Of a DNA stretch of 19,725 bases, positions 6,668-14,300 are shown piece by piece (position 1 is the first letter of the stretch; each line of letters opens with the position of its first letter). The notes under the pieces are model-generated. The model did no database searches. It was not told the origin of the DNA and was given only the letters and a program-made list of their open reading frames with translations. Source of the DNA: Acidobacteriota bacterium (GTDB taxonomy: Bacteria; Acidobacteriota; Polarisedimenticolia; Gp22-AA2); assembly GCA_016202915.1 (NCBI GenBank), contig JACQNT010000032.1, positions 1 to 19,725 of the forward strand, written 5' to 3'. A program made the position numbers and the translations under genes.

Positions 6668-7601
6668 GGTCGAGTCCCACGCACGCCTGCATTTCGGCTT
6701 CCTCGATCCCTCGGGGGAGAGAGGGCGGCGCTTCGGCGGTATGGGCATGGCGATCTCCCGGCCCCGGTTCCGGCTGACGCTGGAGCCGGCGTCGACGCTC
6801 ACCGTCCAGGGGGAGGAGGCGGAGCGCGTCGAGCGGCTGGCGGCGCGCTTCCTCGACGGTCTCGACCTACCGCCGGGCGCCCGCATCCAGGTCGTCGAGG
6901 CGATCCCGGCCCACGTCGGGCTCGGATCGGGCACGCAGCTGGCGCTGTCGCTGGCGGCGGGGCTCAGCGCCCTGCACCGGCTCGATATGCCGGGTTCCGA
7001 GCTGTGCGGCGTGATGGGTCGCGCCCGGCGCTCGGGGGTGGGGTATCACCTGTTCCGGCGGGGCGGCTTCGTCGTGGAGGGGGGCCACCCATCGGACGAG
7101 CGGCGCGCCGCAGCGCCGCCGCTCCTGCTGCGCCTCGACTTTCCCGAGGCCTGGCGGGTCATCGTCGTGATCCCCGGCGCGACCCGCACGGTCAGCGGCG
7201 AGGCGGAGGAGGAGGCGTTCCGCCGGCTGGGCCCGGCGCCCGACGAGGCGGTCGATCGGATCGCGCGTCTCGTCCTGATGCGCCTCCTGCCCGCTCTCGT
7301 GGAGCGCGACCTGCCCTCGTTCGGGGCGGCGCTGGCGGAGATCCAGGCCCTGGTGGGAGACTGCTTCTCGGCGGTCCAGGAGGGGCCGTTTCATCCGGCC
7401 GGCGACGCCCTGGTGCGCCGGCTCAGGGAGGCGGGCGCCTGCGGCGTCGGCCAGAGCTCGTGGGGCCCCGCCGTGTACGCGCTCGCCGCCGACGAGGCGG
7501 AGGAGCGGCGGCTCCTCGATCTCCTCCGTCAGGCCGACCCGGCGGCCACGATCCTGCCGGCCCGCGGCTGGAACCAGGGAGCCGACATCCGGACAGGCTG
7601 A
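6657..7601 (+). CDS. mptG: beta-ribofuranosylaminobenzene 5'-phosphate synthase (beta-RFAP synthase)
   Basis: Beta-RFAP synthase condenses a para-hydroxy- or para-aminobenzoate with phosphoribosyl diphosphate, with loss of CO2, and so commits to the H4MPT arylamine-ribitol. The 314-residue protein has GHMP-kinase-like architecture: VEVESHARLHFGFLDPSGER at the N-terminus, GGMGMAI, the glycine-rich motif PAHVGLGSGTQLALSLAAGL (about 83-102), RSGVGYHLFRRGGFVVEGG, and the C-terminal GACGVGQSSWGPAVYALA. All are typical of the bacterial orf5/archaeal MptG family. It overlaps the DUF447 gene upstream by 11 bases, and its TGA shares one base with the ATG of the TRAP lipoprotein gene, an unusually close junction between biosynthesis and transport. 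A true GHMP kinase is unlikely given the cluster. Confidence 0.94.
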   Translation: MRVEVESHARLHFGFLDPSGERGRRFGGMGMAISRPRFRLTLEPASTLTVQGEEAERVERLAARFLDGLDLPPGARIQVVEAIPAHVGLGSGTQLALSLAAGLSALHRLDMPGSELCGVMGRARRSGVGYHLFRRGGFVVEGGHPSDERRAAAPPLLLRLDFPEAWRVIVVIPGATRTVSGEAEEEAFRRLGPAPDEAVDRIARLVLMRLLPALVERDLPSFGAALAEIQALVGDCFSAVQEGPFHPAGDALVRRLREAGACGVGQSSWGPAVYALAADEAEERRLLDLLRQADPAATILPARGWNQGADIRTG

Positions 7602-8515
7602 TGACGAGGAGCGCGCTCCCCGCGATGGTCGTGGCGCTGGCGCTCGCGTCCGGCGTCGGCTGCTCCATCAAGAGGTTCGCCATCAACCGGCTCGGTGACG
7701 CCCTGGCGGAAAGCGGGACGACCTACGCCTCCGATGACGATCCCGAGCTGATCCGGAGCGCCGTCCCGTTCGGCCTCAAGCTGGTCGAGAGCCTCCTGGA
7801 GCAGAGCCCGCGCCATCGCGGCCTGCTCCTGGCGGCGGCAAGCGGCTTCACGCAGTACGCGTACGCCTTCGTGCAGCAGGACGCTAACGCGGCGGAGGAC
7901 GAGGACCTCGAGACGGCCGCGGCGCTGCGGGCGCGGTCGCGGCGGCTCTACCTGCGCGCCCGCTCCTACGGGTTGCGCGGGCTCGAGGCCGCCCACCCCG
8001 AGTTCGACCGGATGCTGCGCCTGGACCGCGCGGCCGCCCTGGGCCAGGCCACGAAGGAGGACGTGCCGTTCCTCTACTGGACGGCCGTCTCCTGGGGAGC
8101 GGCGATCTCCGTGTCCAAGGACGACCCGGAGCTGCTGGCCGACCTGCCGGTCATCGAGGCGCTCATCAGGCGGGCGCTCGATCGGGACGCGGACTATGAT
8201 CACGGCGCGATCCACGAGTTCCTGATCACCTACGAGGGGAGCCGCGCGGAGGCGATGGGCGGGTCGATCGAGCGGGCCCGGCGGCATTTCGATCGCGCCA
8301 TGATTCTGTCGGGCGGACTGCGGGCCGCCCCGCTGGTGGCGCTGGCGGAGACGGCGTCGGTCCGGAGCCAGGACAGGGCGGAGTTCGTGTCCCTCCTCGA
8401 GCGGGCTCTCCGGCTCGACCCCGGCGCCCGGCCCGAGTGGCGGCTCGCGAACCTCGTGATGCAGCGGCGGGCCCGCTGGCTCCTGTCGCGAATTGACCTG
8501 TTATTCGTGGAATGA
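7601..8515 (+). CDS. tatT: TRAP transporter TatT-type lipoprotein (TPAT T component)
   Basis: A 304-residue member of the TatT family: TPR-like helical, membrane-anchored periplasmic proteins that pair with the binding protein of TPAT-type TRAP transporters (T. pallidum Tp0956 is the studied example). Residues 1-20 form a signal peptide with a hydrophobic core, and C21 in SGVGCS is the likely lipidated cysteine, although glycine at -3 is atypical. The mature part is helical with repeats: LVESLLEQSPRHRGLLLAAA, YLRARSYGLRGLEA, FLYWTAVSWGAAIS (a family-typical stretch), a DYDHGAIHEFLITYEG segment and ERARRHFDRAMILSGG. The start was placed at ATG 7601, which shares its first base with the mptG stop; the open frame upstream is a shadow of mptG. 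dctP follows 19 bases later. Confidence 0.88.
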   Translation: MTRSALPAMVVALALASGVGCSIKRFAINRLGDALAESGTTYASDDDPELIRSAVPFGLKLVESLLEQSPRHRGLLLAAASGFTQYAYAFVQQDANAAEDEDLETAAALRARSRRLYLRARSYGLRGLEAAHPEFDRMLRLDRAAALGQATKEDVPFLYWTAVSWGAAISVSKDDPELLADLPVIEALIRRALDRDADYDHGAIHEFLITYEGSRAEAMGGSIERARRHFDRAMILSGGLRAAPLVALAETASVRSQDRAEFVSLLERALRLDPGARPEWRLANLVMQRRARWLLSRIDLLFVE

Positions 8516-8521
8516 CATCCC

Positions 8522-8530
8522 GGAGGGAGG
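8522..8530 (+). promoter_or_regulatory. ribosome binding site that sets the dctP start
   Basis: GGAGGGAGG lies just before the ATG at 8535, with about 4 to 8 bases of spacing depending on which GGAGG pairs. It favours this ATG over the in-frame ATG at 8493, which would lie inside tatT and put unconserved residues ahead of the signal peptide. Confidence 0.7.
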
Positions 8531-8534
8531 GGCG

Positions 8535-9596
8535 ATGAGTTCCGGTCCGGATCATCCCGGTATCCGGGGAGGCGCCCCCGGCATCCTCGCGCTGGCCGGC
8601 CTCCTGGTGCTCGCGATCCCGGGCCCGCCCATGGCCCAGGGAAAGGACGGGCTGATCATCAAGATGGGCACGGCGGCCCCCGAGGGATCGTCCTGGCACC
8701 AGATCTTCAGGGCCATGGGAGAGCAATGGAAGCAGGCGCCGGCGGGCGGGGTGACGCTCCGGATCTACGCGGGCGGGGTCCTGGGCGACGAGCCGGACAT
8801 GGTGCGCAAGATGCGCGTCGGGCAGATCCAGGCGGCGGCGCTGACCGCGGCCGGGTTGGCGGACATCGACGACGCGGTGGCCGCGCTCCAGATCCCGATG
8901 ATGTTCCGGTCGTACGACGAGCTGGACCACGTCCGCGAGCGGCTCAGGCCCGTTCTCGAGAAGCGCCTGGAGGACAGGGGTTTCATCGTCCTGAACTGGG
9001 GCGACGCCGGCTGGGTCATGTTCTTCGCGAAGGAGCCCTTCGCCGCGCCGGAGGATCTGAAGAAGATGAAGCTGTTCGTCTGGGCCGGGGACAACAGCGC
9101 CCTCGAGATCTGGAAAGCGGCGGGTTTCCAGCCGATCCCGCTCGCCTCGACCGACATCCTCCCCGGCCTCCAGACGGGATTGATCAACGCCTTCGACACG
9201 ACGCCCCTGCTGGCCCTCGCCTCGCAGTGGTTCGGCCTGGCGCCGCACATGCTGGATCTCAAATGGGCCCCGCTCGTCGGTGCGACGGTGATGATGAAGA
9301 AGGCATGGGAGAAGATTCCCCCTGAGGCCCGCGCGATTCTCATGAAGTCGGCGGCGGAGGCGGGCGACCGGCTCAAGGGCGAGATCCGCGTCGCGAACCA
9401 GGAGGCGGTCGAGGCGATGAAGAAGCGGGGCCTCAAGATCCACTCCGCGAGCCCCGGGACCGAGGAGGCCTGGCGCAGGGCCGCCGAGGGGGCGTACCCG
9501 AAAATCCGGGGCACGATCGTGCCGGTCGCGATGTTCGACGAGGTGCGCCGCCTGCGCGACGAATACCGGGCCTCCGGCGCCCGCCCCGGGACATGA
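8535..9596 (+). CDS. dctP: TRAP transporter substrate-binding protein DctP
   Basis: Periplasmic binding protein of a TRAP transporter, 353 residues. An N-terminal signal (hydrophobic core at about 16-29, likely cleavage near PMAQG at 32-36) is followed by IIKMGTAAPEGSSWHQIF, LRIYAGGVLGDEPDMVRKMR and GQIQAAALTAAGLADID, then the hinge and ligand region, FAAPEDLKKMKLFVWAGDN and LASTDILPGLQTGLINAF, which is standard DctP. The arginine of the usual 'LKGLKIR' strand, which holds a substrate carboxylate in most DctP proteins, is replaced by F181. This occurs in TatT-associated relatives and suggests a ligand other than a simple organic acid. The stop overlaps the permease start by four bases. The substrate cannot be told from sequence; the neighbours suggest a C1 compound, a pterin or arylamine precursor, or something unrelated. 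Confidence 0.92.
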   Translation: MSSGPDHPGIRGGAPGILALAGLLVLAIPGPPMAQGKDGLIIKMGTAAPEGSSWHQIFRAMGEQWKQAPAGGVTLRIYAGGVLGDEPDMVRKMRVGQIQAAALTAAGLADIDDAVAALQIPMMFRSYDELDHVRERLRPVLEKRLEDRGFIVLNWGDAGWVMFFAKEPFAAPEDLKKMKLFVWAGDNSALEIWKAAGFQPIPLASTDILPGLQTGLINAFDTTPLLALASQWFGLAPHMLDLKWAPLVGATVMMKKAWEKIPPEARAILMKSAAEAGDRLKGEIRVANQEAVEAMKKRGLKIHSASPGTEEAWRRAAEGAYPKIRGTIVPVAMFDEVRRLRDEYRASGARPGT

Positions 9597-11455
9597 GCCA
9601 CTGGATCCTCCGGGGGACGGGCCAGCGGGCCTGGCGGGAGCGCCGGATCGCCGGGGCGCGCCGCTTCTTCCACGAGGGCGAGAACGTCGTCGTGTCGCTG
9701 GTCCTCGGGGCCATGGCCGCGCTGCCGATCGCCGAGATCGCCCTGCGCGGGACGATCGGCACCGGAATCCCCGCGTCCAACAGCATCGTCCAGCACCTGA
9801 CGCTCGTCGTGGGGATGCTGGGCGGAGCCCTGGCGGCGCGCGAGGCGCGGCTCCTGTCCCTCTCCACGGGGGCGGCGCTCCTTCCGGGCCGGCTGCGGTC
9901 GGCCGCCCGGATCCTGAGCGGATCGGCCGCCGCGGCGATCAGCGTCCTTCTCTGCCTGGCGAGCGTCCAGTTCGTCCTGGCCGAGAGGGAGGGCGGGAAC
10001 ATGCTCTTCGGCCGGGTCCCGCTCTGGGTCGTCCAGCTCATCCTCCCCATCGGCTTCGGATTGGTGGCGATCCGCCTTCTCCGGCATTCGTCCTACAAGC
10101 TGCCGGGACGCTTCGCGGCCCTGCTGCTGGTCGGCGCGGTCATCTGGATCGTCCTCCGGCCGCCGGTCCCCCGCGGGAGCCTCGTGGTCCCCGCTTTCAT
10201 CTCCCTGCTGGCCGCGACGGCCCTCGGAGCCCCCGTCTTCACCGCTCTCGGGGGGGCCGCGCTGATCCTCTTCTGGGCGGCGGATGTGCCGATCGCCTCG
10301 ATCCCCGTCGAGACGTACCGGCTGGTGGTCTCGCCGATGCTCCCGACCATCCCTCTCTTCACCCTGGCGGGGTATTTCTTCGCGGAGGGAGGCGCGTCCA
10401 GGCGGCTGGTGCGCGTCTTCCACGCCTTGGCCGGCTGGGTGCGCGGAGGCCCGGCCATCGTCACGGCGCTGGTCTGCGCCTTCTTCACCTCGTTCACCGG
10501 CGCCTCCGGAGTCACCATCTTGGCGCTGGGCGGGCTCCTGATGCCGGTGCTCCTGGCCGAGCGCTACTCGGAGAGGAACTCGCTCGGGCTGCTGACAGCC
10601 GCCGGATCGCTGGGCCTCCTCTTCCCTCCCAGCCTGCCGGTGATCCTGTACGGGATCGTCTCCCATACGCCGATCGACAGGATGTTCCTCGGAGGGTTCC
10701 TGCCGGGGATCCTGATGGTCGGGCTCACCGCCTGGTGGGGCAGGCGCCAGGGGGCGAAGTCCAGGGTCCCCTCCACGCGCTTCGATCCGCGGGAGGCGCG
10801 GCGCGCCCTTTGGGAGGCGAAGTGGGAACTCCTCCTGCCGGTCGTCGTCCTGGTCGGGCTCTTCGGCGGGTTCGCGACCCTGGTGGAGGCGGCGGCGCTC
10901 ACCGCTCTCTACGCCTTCATCGTGGAGACGTGCGTCTACCGGGACTTGAAGATCAAAAAGGACGTGCTGCGGGTCATGACTGAGTGCGGCATCCTCGTCG
11001 GGGGCGTCCTCCTCATCCTGGGGGTGGCTCTCGGGTTCACCAACTACCTGGTGGACGCCGAGGTCCCGGCGCGCGCCGTGTCCTGGGTGAAGGGCGCGAT
11101 CGATTCGCCGCTGGTCTTCCTCCTGCTCCTGAACGTCTTCCTGCTCATCGTGGGCTGCCTGATGGACATCTTCTCGGCGATCGTGGTCGTGGTCCCGCTC
11201 ATCGCCCCGATAGGCGAGGCGTTCGGGATCAACCCCATCCACCTCGGCATCATCTTCCTGGCGAACATGGAGCTCGGGTACCTGACGCCGCCCGTCGGCA
11301 TGAACCTCTTCCTCGCCTCCTACCGGTTCGGCAAGCCACTGCCCGAGGTGTACCGGTCCGTCATCCCGATGCTGCTCGTGCTCCTCGCCGGCGTCTTCAT
11401 CATCACCTACGTCCCCGCCCTGACCACCGCCCTGCCGCGCTGGCTCGGCCGCTGA
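9593..11455 (+). CDS. dctQM: fused TRAP transporter permease DctQM
   Basis: A 620-residue inner-membrane protein combining the small (DctQ) and large (DctM) TRAP permease subunits, which couple import to a cation gradient. The first 175 or so residues contain about four hydrophobic segments (VVVSLVLGAMAALPIAEIAL at 33-52; others near 68-80, 110-125, 140-155), the DctQ pattern. From about residue 180 the many-helix DctM part follows: LLAATALGAPVFTALGGAAL, MLPTIPLFTLAGYFFAEGG, FTSFTGASGVTILALGGLL, GLLFPPSLPVILYGI and ELGYLTPPVGMNLFLASYRF, all conserved. Q-M fusions are common in TatT-associated systems. It is the last gene of the rightward block. Its final 49 bases overlap the end of the convergent citG-like gene. 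Confidence 0.93.
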   Translation: MSHWILRGTGQRAWRERRIAGARRFFHEGENVVVSLVLGAMAALPIAEIALRGTIGTGIPASNSIVQHLTLVVGMLGGALAAREARLLSLSTGAALLPGRLRSAARILSGSAAAAISVLLCLASVQFVLAEREGGNMLFGRVPLWVVQLILPIGFGLVAIRLLRHSSYKLPGRFAALLLVGAVIWIVLRPPVPRGSLVVPAFISLLAATALGAPVFTALGGAALILFWAADVPIASIPVETYRLVVSPMLPTIPLFTLAGYFFAEGGASRRLVRVFHALAGWVRGGPAIVTALVCAFFTSFTGASGVTILALGGLLMPVLLAERYSERNSLGLLTAAGSLGLLFPPSLPVILYGIVSHTPIDRMFLGGFLPGILMVGLTAWWGRRQGAKSRVPSTRFDPREARRALWEAKWELLLPVVVLVGLFGGFATLVEAAALTALYAFIVETCVYRDLKIKKDVLRVMTECGILVGGVLLILGVALGFTNYLVDAEVPARAVSWVKGAIDSPLVFLLLLNVFLLIVGCLMDIFSAIVVVVPLIAPIGEAFGINPIHLGIIFLANMELGYLTPPVGMNLFLASYRFGKPLPEVYRSVIPMLLVLLAGVFIITYVPALTTALPRWLGR

Positions 11456-12387
11456 AGCCCAGGCTCGACGAGCCAGGCGAACAGGCAGGCGGCCACGAGG
11501 TCGGCCGTCGCTCCCGGGTTCAGGGGCGGCCTGCTTCTCCTCAGGCGCCGGTCGAGGGCCGCGGCGAGACGCCGCCCGCGCGGCGTCAGCACCCCGCCCG
11601 CCCGCAGGACCCGCCCGGCCGATCGCGACACGGCGCGCGCGGCGGCCATCCCGTGCCGGCGCGCGATCAGCGTGTCGGACCGGTCCGCCAGGAGGATCAG
11701 GCAGGTCTGGGCGATGGCGCGCGGGAGGGGCACCCGGCTCGCCCGCAGCCGGCGCAGGGCCGGCAGCGCGACCGTGAAGGTCGTCTCGAAACCGGTGGCG
11801 TACTCGCGCGCCACGGCGTCGCGCCCCGCGGCAAGGCGCATCGCCCGGAGGAGCGAGACGGTCGGGGTGGATGCGACGTCCTGCCGGGGCACGCGGCCGA
11901 GGCCGCCCGGCCGCGCCAGCCGGATGGCGCGGTACGCCTCCCTGGCGTCGCGCACATCCAGCCGGCGGAGGATCTCGCGGAGGCGCGGCCGCAGCGCTCG
12001 TCTCCGGCGCGGGGCCGGGGTGCTCCGCGCGCTGCGGCCCCGGTCTCGAGCGAGGCCGGCGAGCGCTGCCGCCGCGAGCGGCGCCAGCAGCAGGATGATC
12101 CCGAGATTGGTGTTGGCCCGGACGTGCCGGCGGGTGGCACGGACACCCTCGAGTATCAGGCGGCCGACGCGGCCGCGGGCGTGGCGCCGGAAGGCGGGGC
12201 CGATCGCGACGGCGCTCAGGATGAGATCGATGGCGGCCAGGCCTGGGAGGTCGCGCCCGGGCCGCGCGTTCCCCGGCTTGGGGGCCGTCAGCTCCAGCAG
12301 GCAGGCGGCCTGGGCGGCCGCCGCGACCAGGGCCTCGGCGGGAAGAGGCGGCCGCCTAGTCGCCATGACGGTTGGCGATGACGACAC
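11407..12387 (-). CDS. CitG/MdcB-like triphosphoribosyl-dephospho-CoA synthase family protein
   Basis: The CitG family moves a ribosyl group from ATP to dephospho-CoA with loss of adenine, making an alpha ribosyl-ribose glycosidic bond for citrate or malonate lyase. The 326-residue product shows the family's LLELTAPKPGNARPGRD at about 30-46, the NTNLGIILLLAPLA block near 112, PRQDVASTPTVSLLRAM, and a C-terminal LRRSRPPLNPGATADLVAAC. An Arg/Ala-rich insert at about 125-155 looks low in conservation. No citrate or malonate lyase genes are in the window. It follows the rimK-like gene in the leftward operon, so it may form the alpha ribosyl-ribitol link of H4MPT; this is inference. The start is GTG 12387; ATG 12366 is an alternative, and neither has a clear ribosome binding site. 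The 3' end overlaps dctQM by 49 bases. Confidence 0.85.
   Translation of the reverse strand: MSSSPTVMATRRPPLPAEALVAAAAQAACLLELTAPKPGNARPGRDLPGLAAIDLILSAVAIGPAFRRHARGRVGRLILEGVRATRRHVRANTNLGIILLLAPLAAAALAGLARDRGRSARSTPAPRRRRALRPRLREILRRLDVRDAREAYRAIRLARPGGLGRVPRQDVASTPTVSLLRAMRLAAGRDAVAREYATGFETTFTVALPALRRLRASRVPLPRAIAQTCLILLADRSDTLIARRHGMAAARAVSRSAGRVLRAGGVLTPRGRRLAAALDRRLRRSRPPLNPGATADLVAACLFAWLVEPGLQRPSQRGRAVVRAGT
11459..11477. terminator. weak hairpin between the convergent operons
   Basis: CCAGGCT (11459-11465) pairs with AGCCAGG (11471-11477) around a five-base loop, with one A-A mismatch. It begins four bases after the dctQM stop and lies inside the 3' part of the citG-like gene. No T-tract follows on either strand, so it is at best a weak terminator or a 3'-end stabilising structure. 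Confidence 0.2.
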
Positions 12388-12393
12388 CGCGCA

Positions 12394-13335
12394 TCAGCGG
12401 CCCGGGGCCGCGAGGCGCCGGTCGGCGATCCGCGCCCGCACCAGGCGCGCGATCTCCGAGGCGACAGAGACGCGCGTGGTCCGCTGCAGGGCGCTCCAGC
12501 CCGGGATGCCGTTGACCTCGGCGACGAGCAGGCGGCCCTCCTCGCCCTCGATGAGGTCGACCCCCGCATAGTCGGCGCCGACCGCCCGGCAGGCGCGCAG
12601 GGCGAGGTCCTCCTCCTCCGGGCGCGGGCGGTGCGCCGTGGCCGTGGCGCCCGCCGCCACGTTGGTCTTCCACCCGTCGCCGCTGCGCCGCGCCGCCGCG
12701 ACGACCCGGTCATCCACCACGAGAAGCCTCAGGTCGGAGCGCCCGTGCGGCACGAACTCCTGGACATAGAAGACGGACCGCTGCAGCTCCAGGGCGCGGA
12801 ACGACCGGTAGGCCAGGTCCGGGTCGCTGACGCGGAAGATCCCCCGCCCGCCCGACCCGAGAAGCGGCTTCACCAGAACATCCCCCATCTCCCGGAACGC
12901 CTCCATCGCCTCCGCGAGCCCTTCGGCGGCGACGGTGCGCGGCGTCGGGACGCCGGCGTCGCGCAGCAGGCGCGAGGTCCAGTGCTTGTCCACCGTCCGC
13001 TCGACCGCCCTGGGGGAGTTGACGATCGGGAGGCCGCGGTCGGCGAGGAGGTGCAGGATGTCGATCCGGAACACCACCTGGTCGACGGATCCGGCTGGGA
13101 TGAAGCGCACCAGCAGGGCATCGAGGTCCTCGAGGTCGCAACCCTCCGCATAGAGGCCGGGCGACGGGCCGATCCGGCCGGAGAGGCGCCGGCCGTCCAC
13201 GCGGACCGCCTCACAGCCGGCCTCCCCCAGGGAGGCCGCCAGGGCCTCCGCGTGCCACCGGTCGCCGGTGGCGAGGATGCCGACGCGCGGCGCGTCTCCT
13301 CCGGCCGCCCCGGCGGCCCCCGGGGAGCGCGTCAG
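12394..13335 (-). CDS. RimK family alpha-L-glutamate ligase of the H4MPT/methylofuran cluster; no canonical start
   Basis: An ATP-grasp ligase of the RimK/MptN type, which adds L-glutamate to a cofactor carboxylate. About 310 residues: N-terminal VGILATGDRWHAEALAASL, then LDALLVRFIPAGSVDQVVFR and GLPIVNSPRAVERTVDKHWT (the SxxAVxxxxDK pattern of RimK). The grasp core has VLVKPLLGSGGRGIFRV, VFYVQEFVPHGRSDLRLLVV, GDGWKTNVAAGA, GADYAGVDLIEGEEG and the Mg-binding LLVAEVNGIPGWSALQ. It is complete at the C-terminus. No ATG, GTG or TTG occurs in frame between the mch overlap region and the conserved first strand. The listed start is a CTG at 13335 that overlaps the mch stop (CTGA) and is unproven. 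Candidate jobs are polyglutamylation of methylofuran or glutamylation of H4MPT, as by MptN. It corresponds to orf9 of Methylobacterium clusters. Confidence 0.85.
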   Translation of the reverse strand: MTRSPGAAGAAGGDAPRVGILATGDRWHAEALAASLGEAGCEAVRVDGRRLSGRIGPSPGLYAEGCDLEDLDALLVRFIPAGSVDQVVFRIDILHLLADRGLPIVNSPRAVERTVDKHWTSRLLRDAGVPTPRTVAAEGLAEAMEAFREMGDVLVKPLLGSGGRGIFRVSDPDLAYRSFRALELQRSVFYVQEFVPHGRSDLRLLVVDDRVVAAARRSGDGWKTNVAAGATATAHRPRPEEEDLALRACRAVGADYAGVDLIEGEEGRLLVAEVNGIPGWSALQRTTRVSVASEIARLVRARIADRRLAAPGR

Positions 13336-14300
13336 CCCCTCCCGCCGATCCCGAAGGAGCGCATCAGCATCGCGTCGTCGGTTTTCCCCGCGGTGAAGAC
13401 GCGGCCGCTCGGAGCGTTCACGACGGTGACGCGCGCCGGGCTGAAGAGCAGCGGATCGATCCTGTAGAAATCGCCGTGCTCGCGGAACAGGTCGTAGAAC
13501 GACCTGCCGTAGTCCTTCGAGGAGGACGAGGGCAGCCGATCGAGGACCGTCTCGATCGCCCGGTCCTCGGTCCTGACCCAGAGCGACACGTCGGCCCCGT
13601 ACAGGACGGCGTCGTTGGTCCGGCCGATGGCGCGCAGGTGGTCCTCGGTGGGGGGGGCGACCGGACAGGTCCCCGACCCGGCGACGATCGTCGCCAGGTC
13701 GAAGCCGAGCTCCATCAGCTTGTGCAGCGCGGTCTCGACGCTGCGCGCCGCGATCTGGATCGAGCCGGCCTGGCTGCCGGTGGACGCGGCGAGCAGGGTC
13801 AGTCTCTCCGGAGGGAGGCCGCAGCGCTCCGCCACCATGTCGGCCACGTCGCCGCCCGGCAGGGCCGACGTCTCGAGGAGCAGGACCGTCCGGTCCGAGC
13901 GCGCCCGGAGCGGGTAGCGCTGGAAGAGCGGCTCCGCCGCCGCCATCGCCCGCGCCGGGCCCGATCCCATCGCGAAGTATTTCCCCTTTTCGATCTTCCA
14001 GCCGGCGTACTGCGACGCCATGCAGGCGACCAGGGGCCCGGGGACCGCCACCCTCGCCTCCGCGATCGTCGCGGGGCCGAGACGGCGCTCGTCGATCCTC
14101 ACCAGGCCCAGCCCGCCCATGCAGGCAAGGGCGAACCTGCGTCCGGCCTCCCGGGATCCGCGCGCCGCCACGCCGGCGTCGATCAGGCGCGTCCCGTTCG
14201 GCAGGACCGAGACGGCGACGCCCAGTTCCGCGGCCCGCTCCGCCATCTCGTCGGCGATGCGCACCGCTCCGGTGTGGATGCGATCGAGACCGGCGATCAT
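13332..14300 (-). CDS. mch: methenyl-H4MPT cyclohydrolase Mch
   Basis: Mch hydrolyses methenyl-H4MPT to formyl-H4MPT, between MtdB and the Fhc complex, in the cytosol. The 322-residue product has the usual length (about 315-325). Motifs: VSVLPNGTRLIDAGV near 29-43, RRFALACMGGLG, VACMASQYAGWKIEKGKYFA and MGSGPARAMA, then LLETSALPGGDVADMVAERC, LTLLAASTGSQAGSIQIAAR, TIVAGSGTCPVAPPTEDH and RTNDAVLYGADV. All are typical of bacterial Mch. ATG 14300 overlaps the fhcC stop by ATGA and gives the standard N-terminus; the frame remains open upstream only as a shadow of fhcC. The end overlaps the presumed start of the rimK-like gene. Position between fhcC and orf9 fits one leftward operon for late C1 steps. 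Confidence 0.96.
   Translation of the reverse strand: MIAGLDRIHTGAVRIADEMAERAAELGVAVSVLPNGTRLIDAGVAARGSREAGRRFALACMGGLGLVRIDERRLGPATIAEARVAVPGPLVACMASQYAGWKIEKGKYFAMGSGPARAMAAAEPLFQRYPLRARSDRTVLLLETSALPGGDVADMVAERCGLPPERLTLLAASTGSQAGSIQIAARSVETALHKLMELGFDLATIVAGSGTCPVAPPTEDHLRAIGRTNDAVLYGADVSLWVRTEDRAIETVLDRLPSSSSKDYGRSFYDLFREHGDFYRIDPLLFSPARVTVVNAPSGRVFTAGKTDDAMLMRSFGIGGRG

Noticed and set aside
8492..8522. Promoter before dctP based on ATTGACCT
   Set aside because: The -35-like box is there but no -10-like box occurs at 16-19 bases; the surrounding sequence is the tatT coding end, so a transporter-specific promoter is not supported.
8765..11242. 825-residue leftward frame opposite dctP and dctQM
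   Set aside because: Rich in Asp, Glu, Arg and Gln, the antisense of hydrophobic coding sequence; no domain is recognisable and the sense strand has a clear TRAP transporter.
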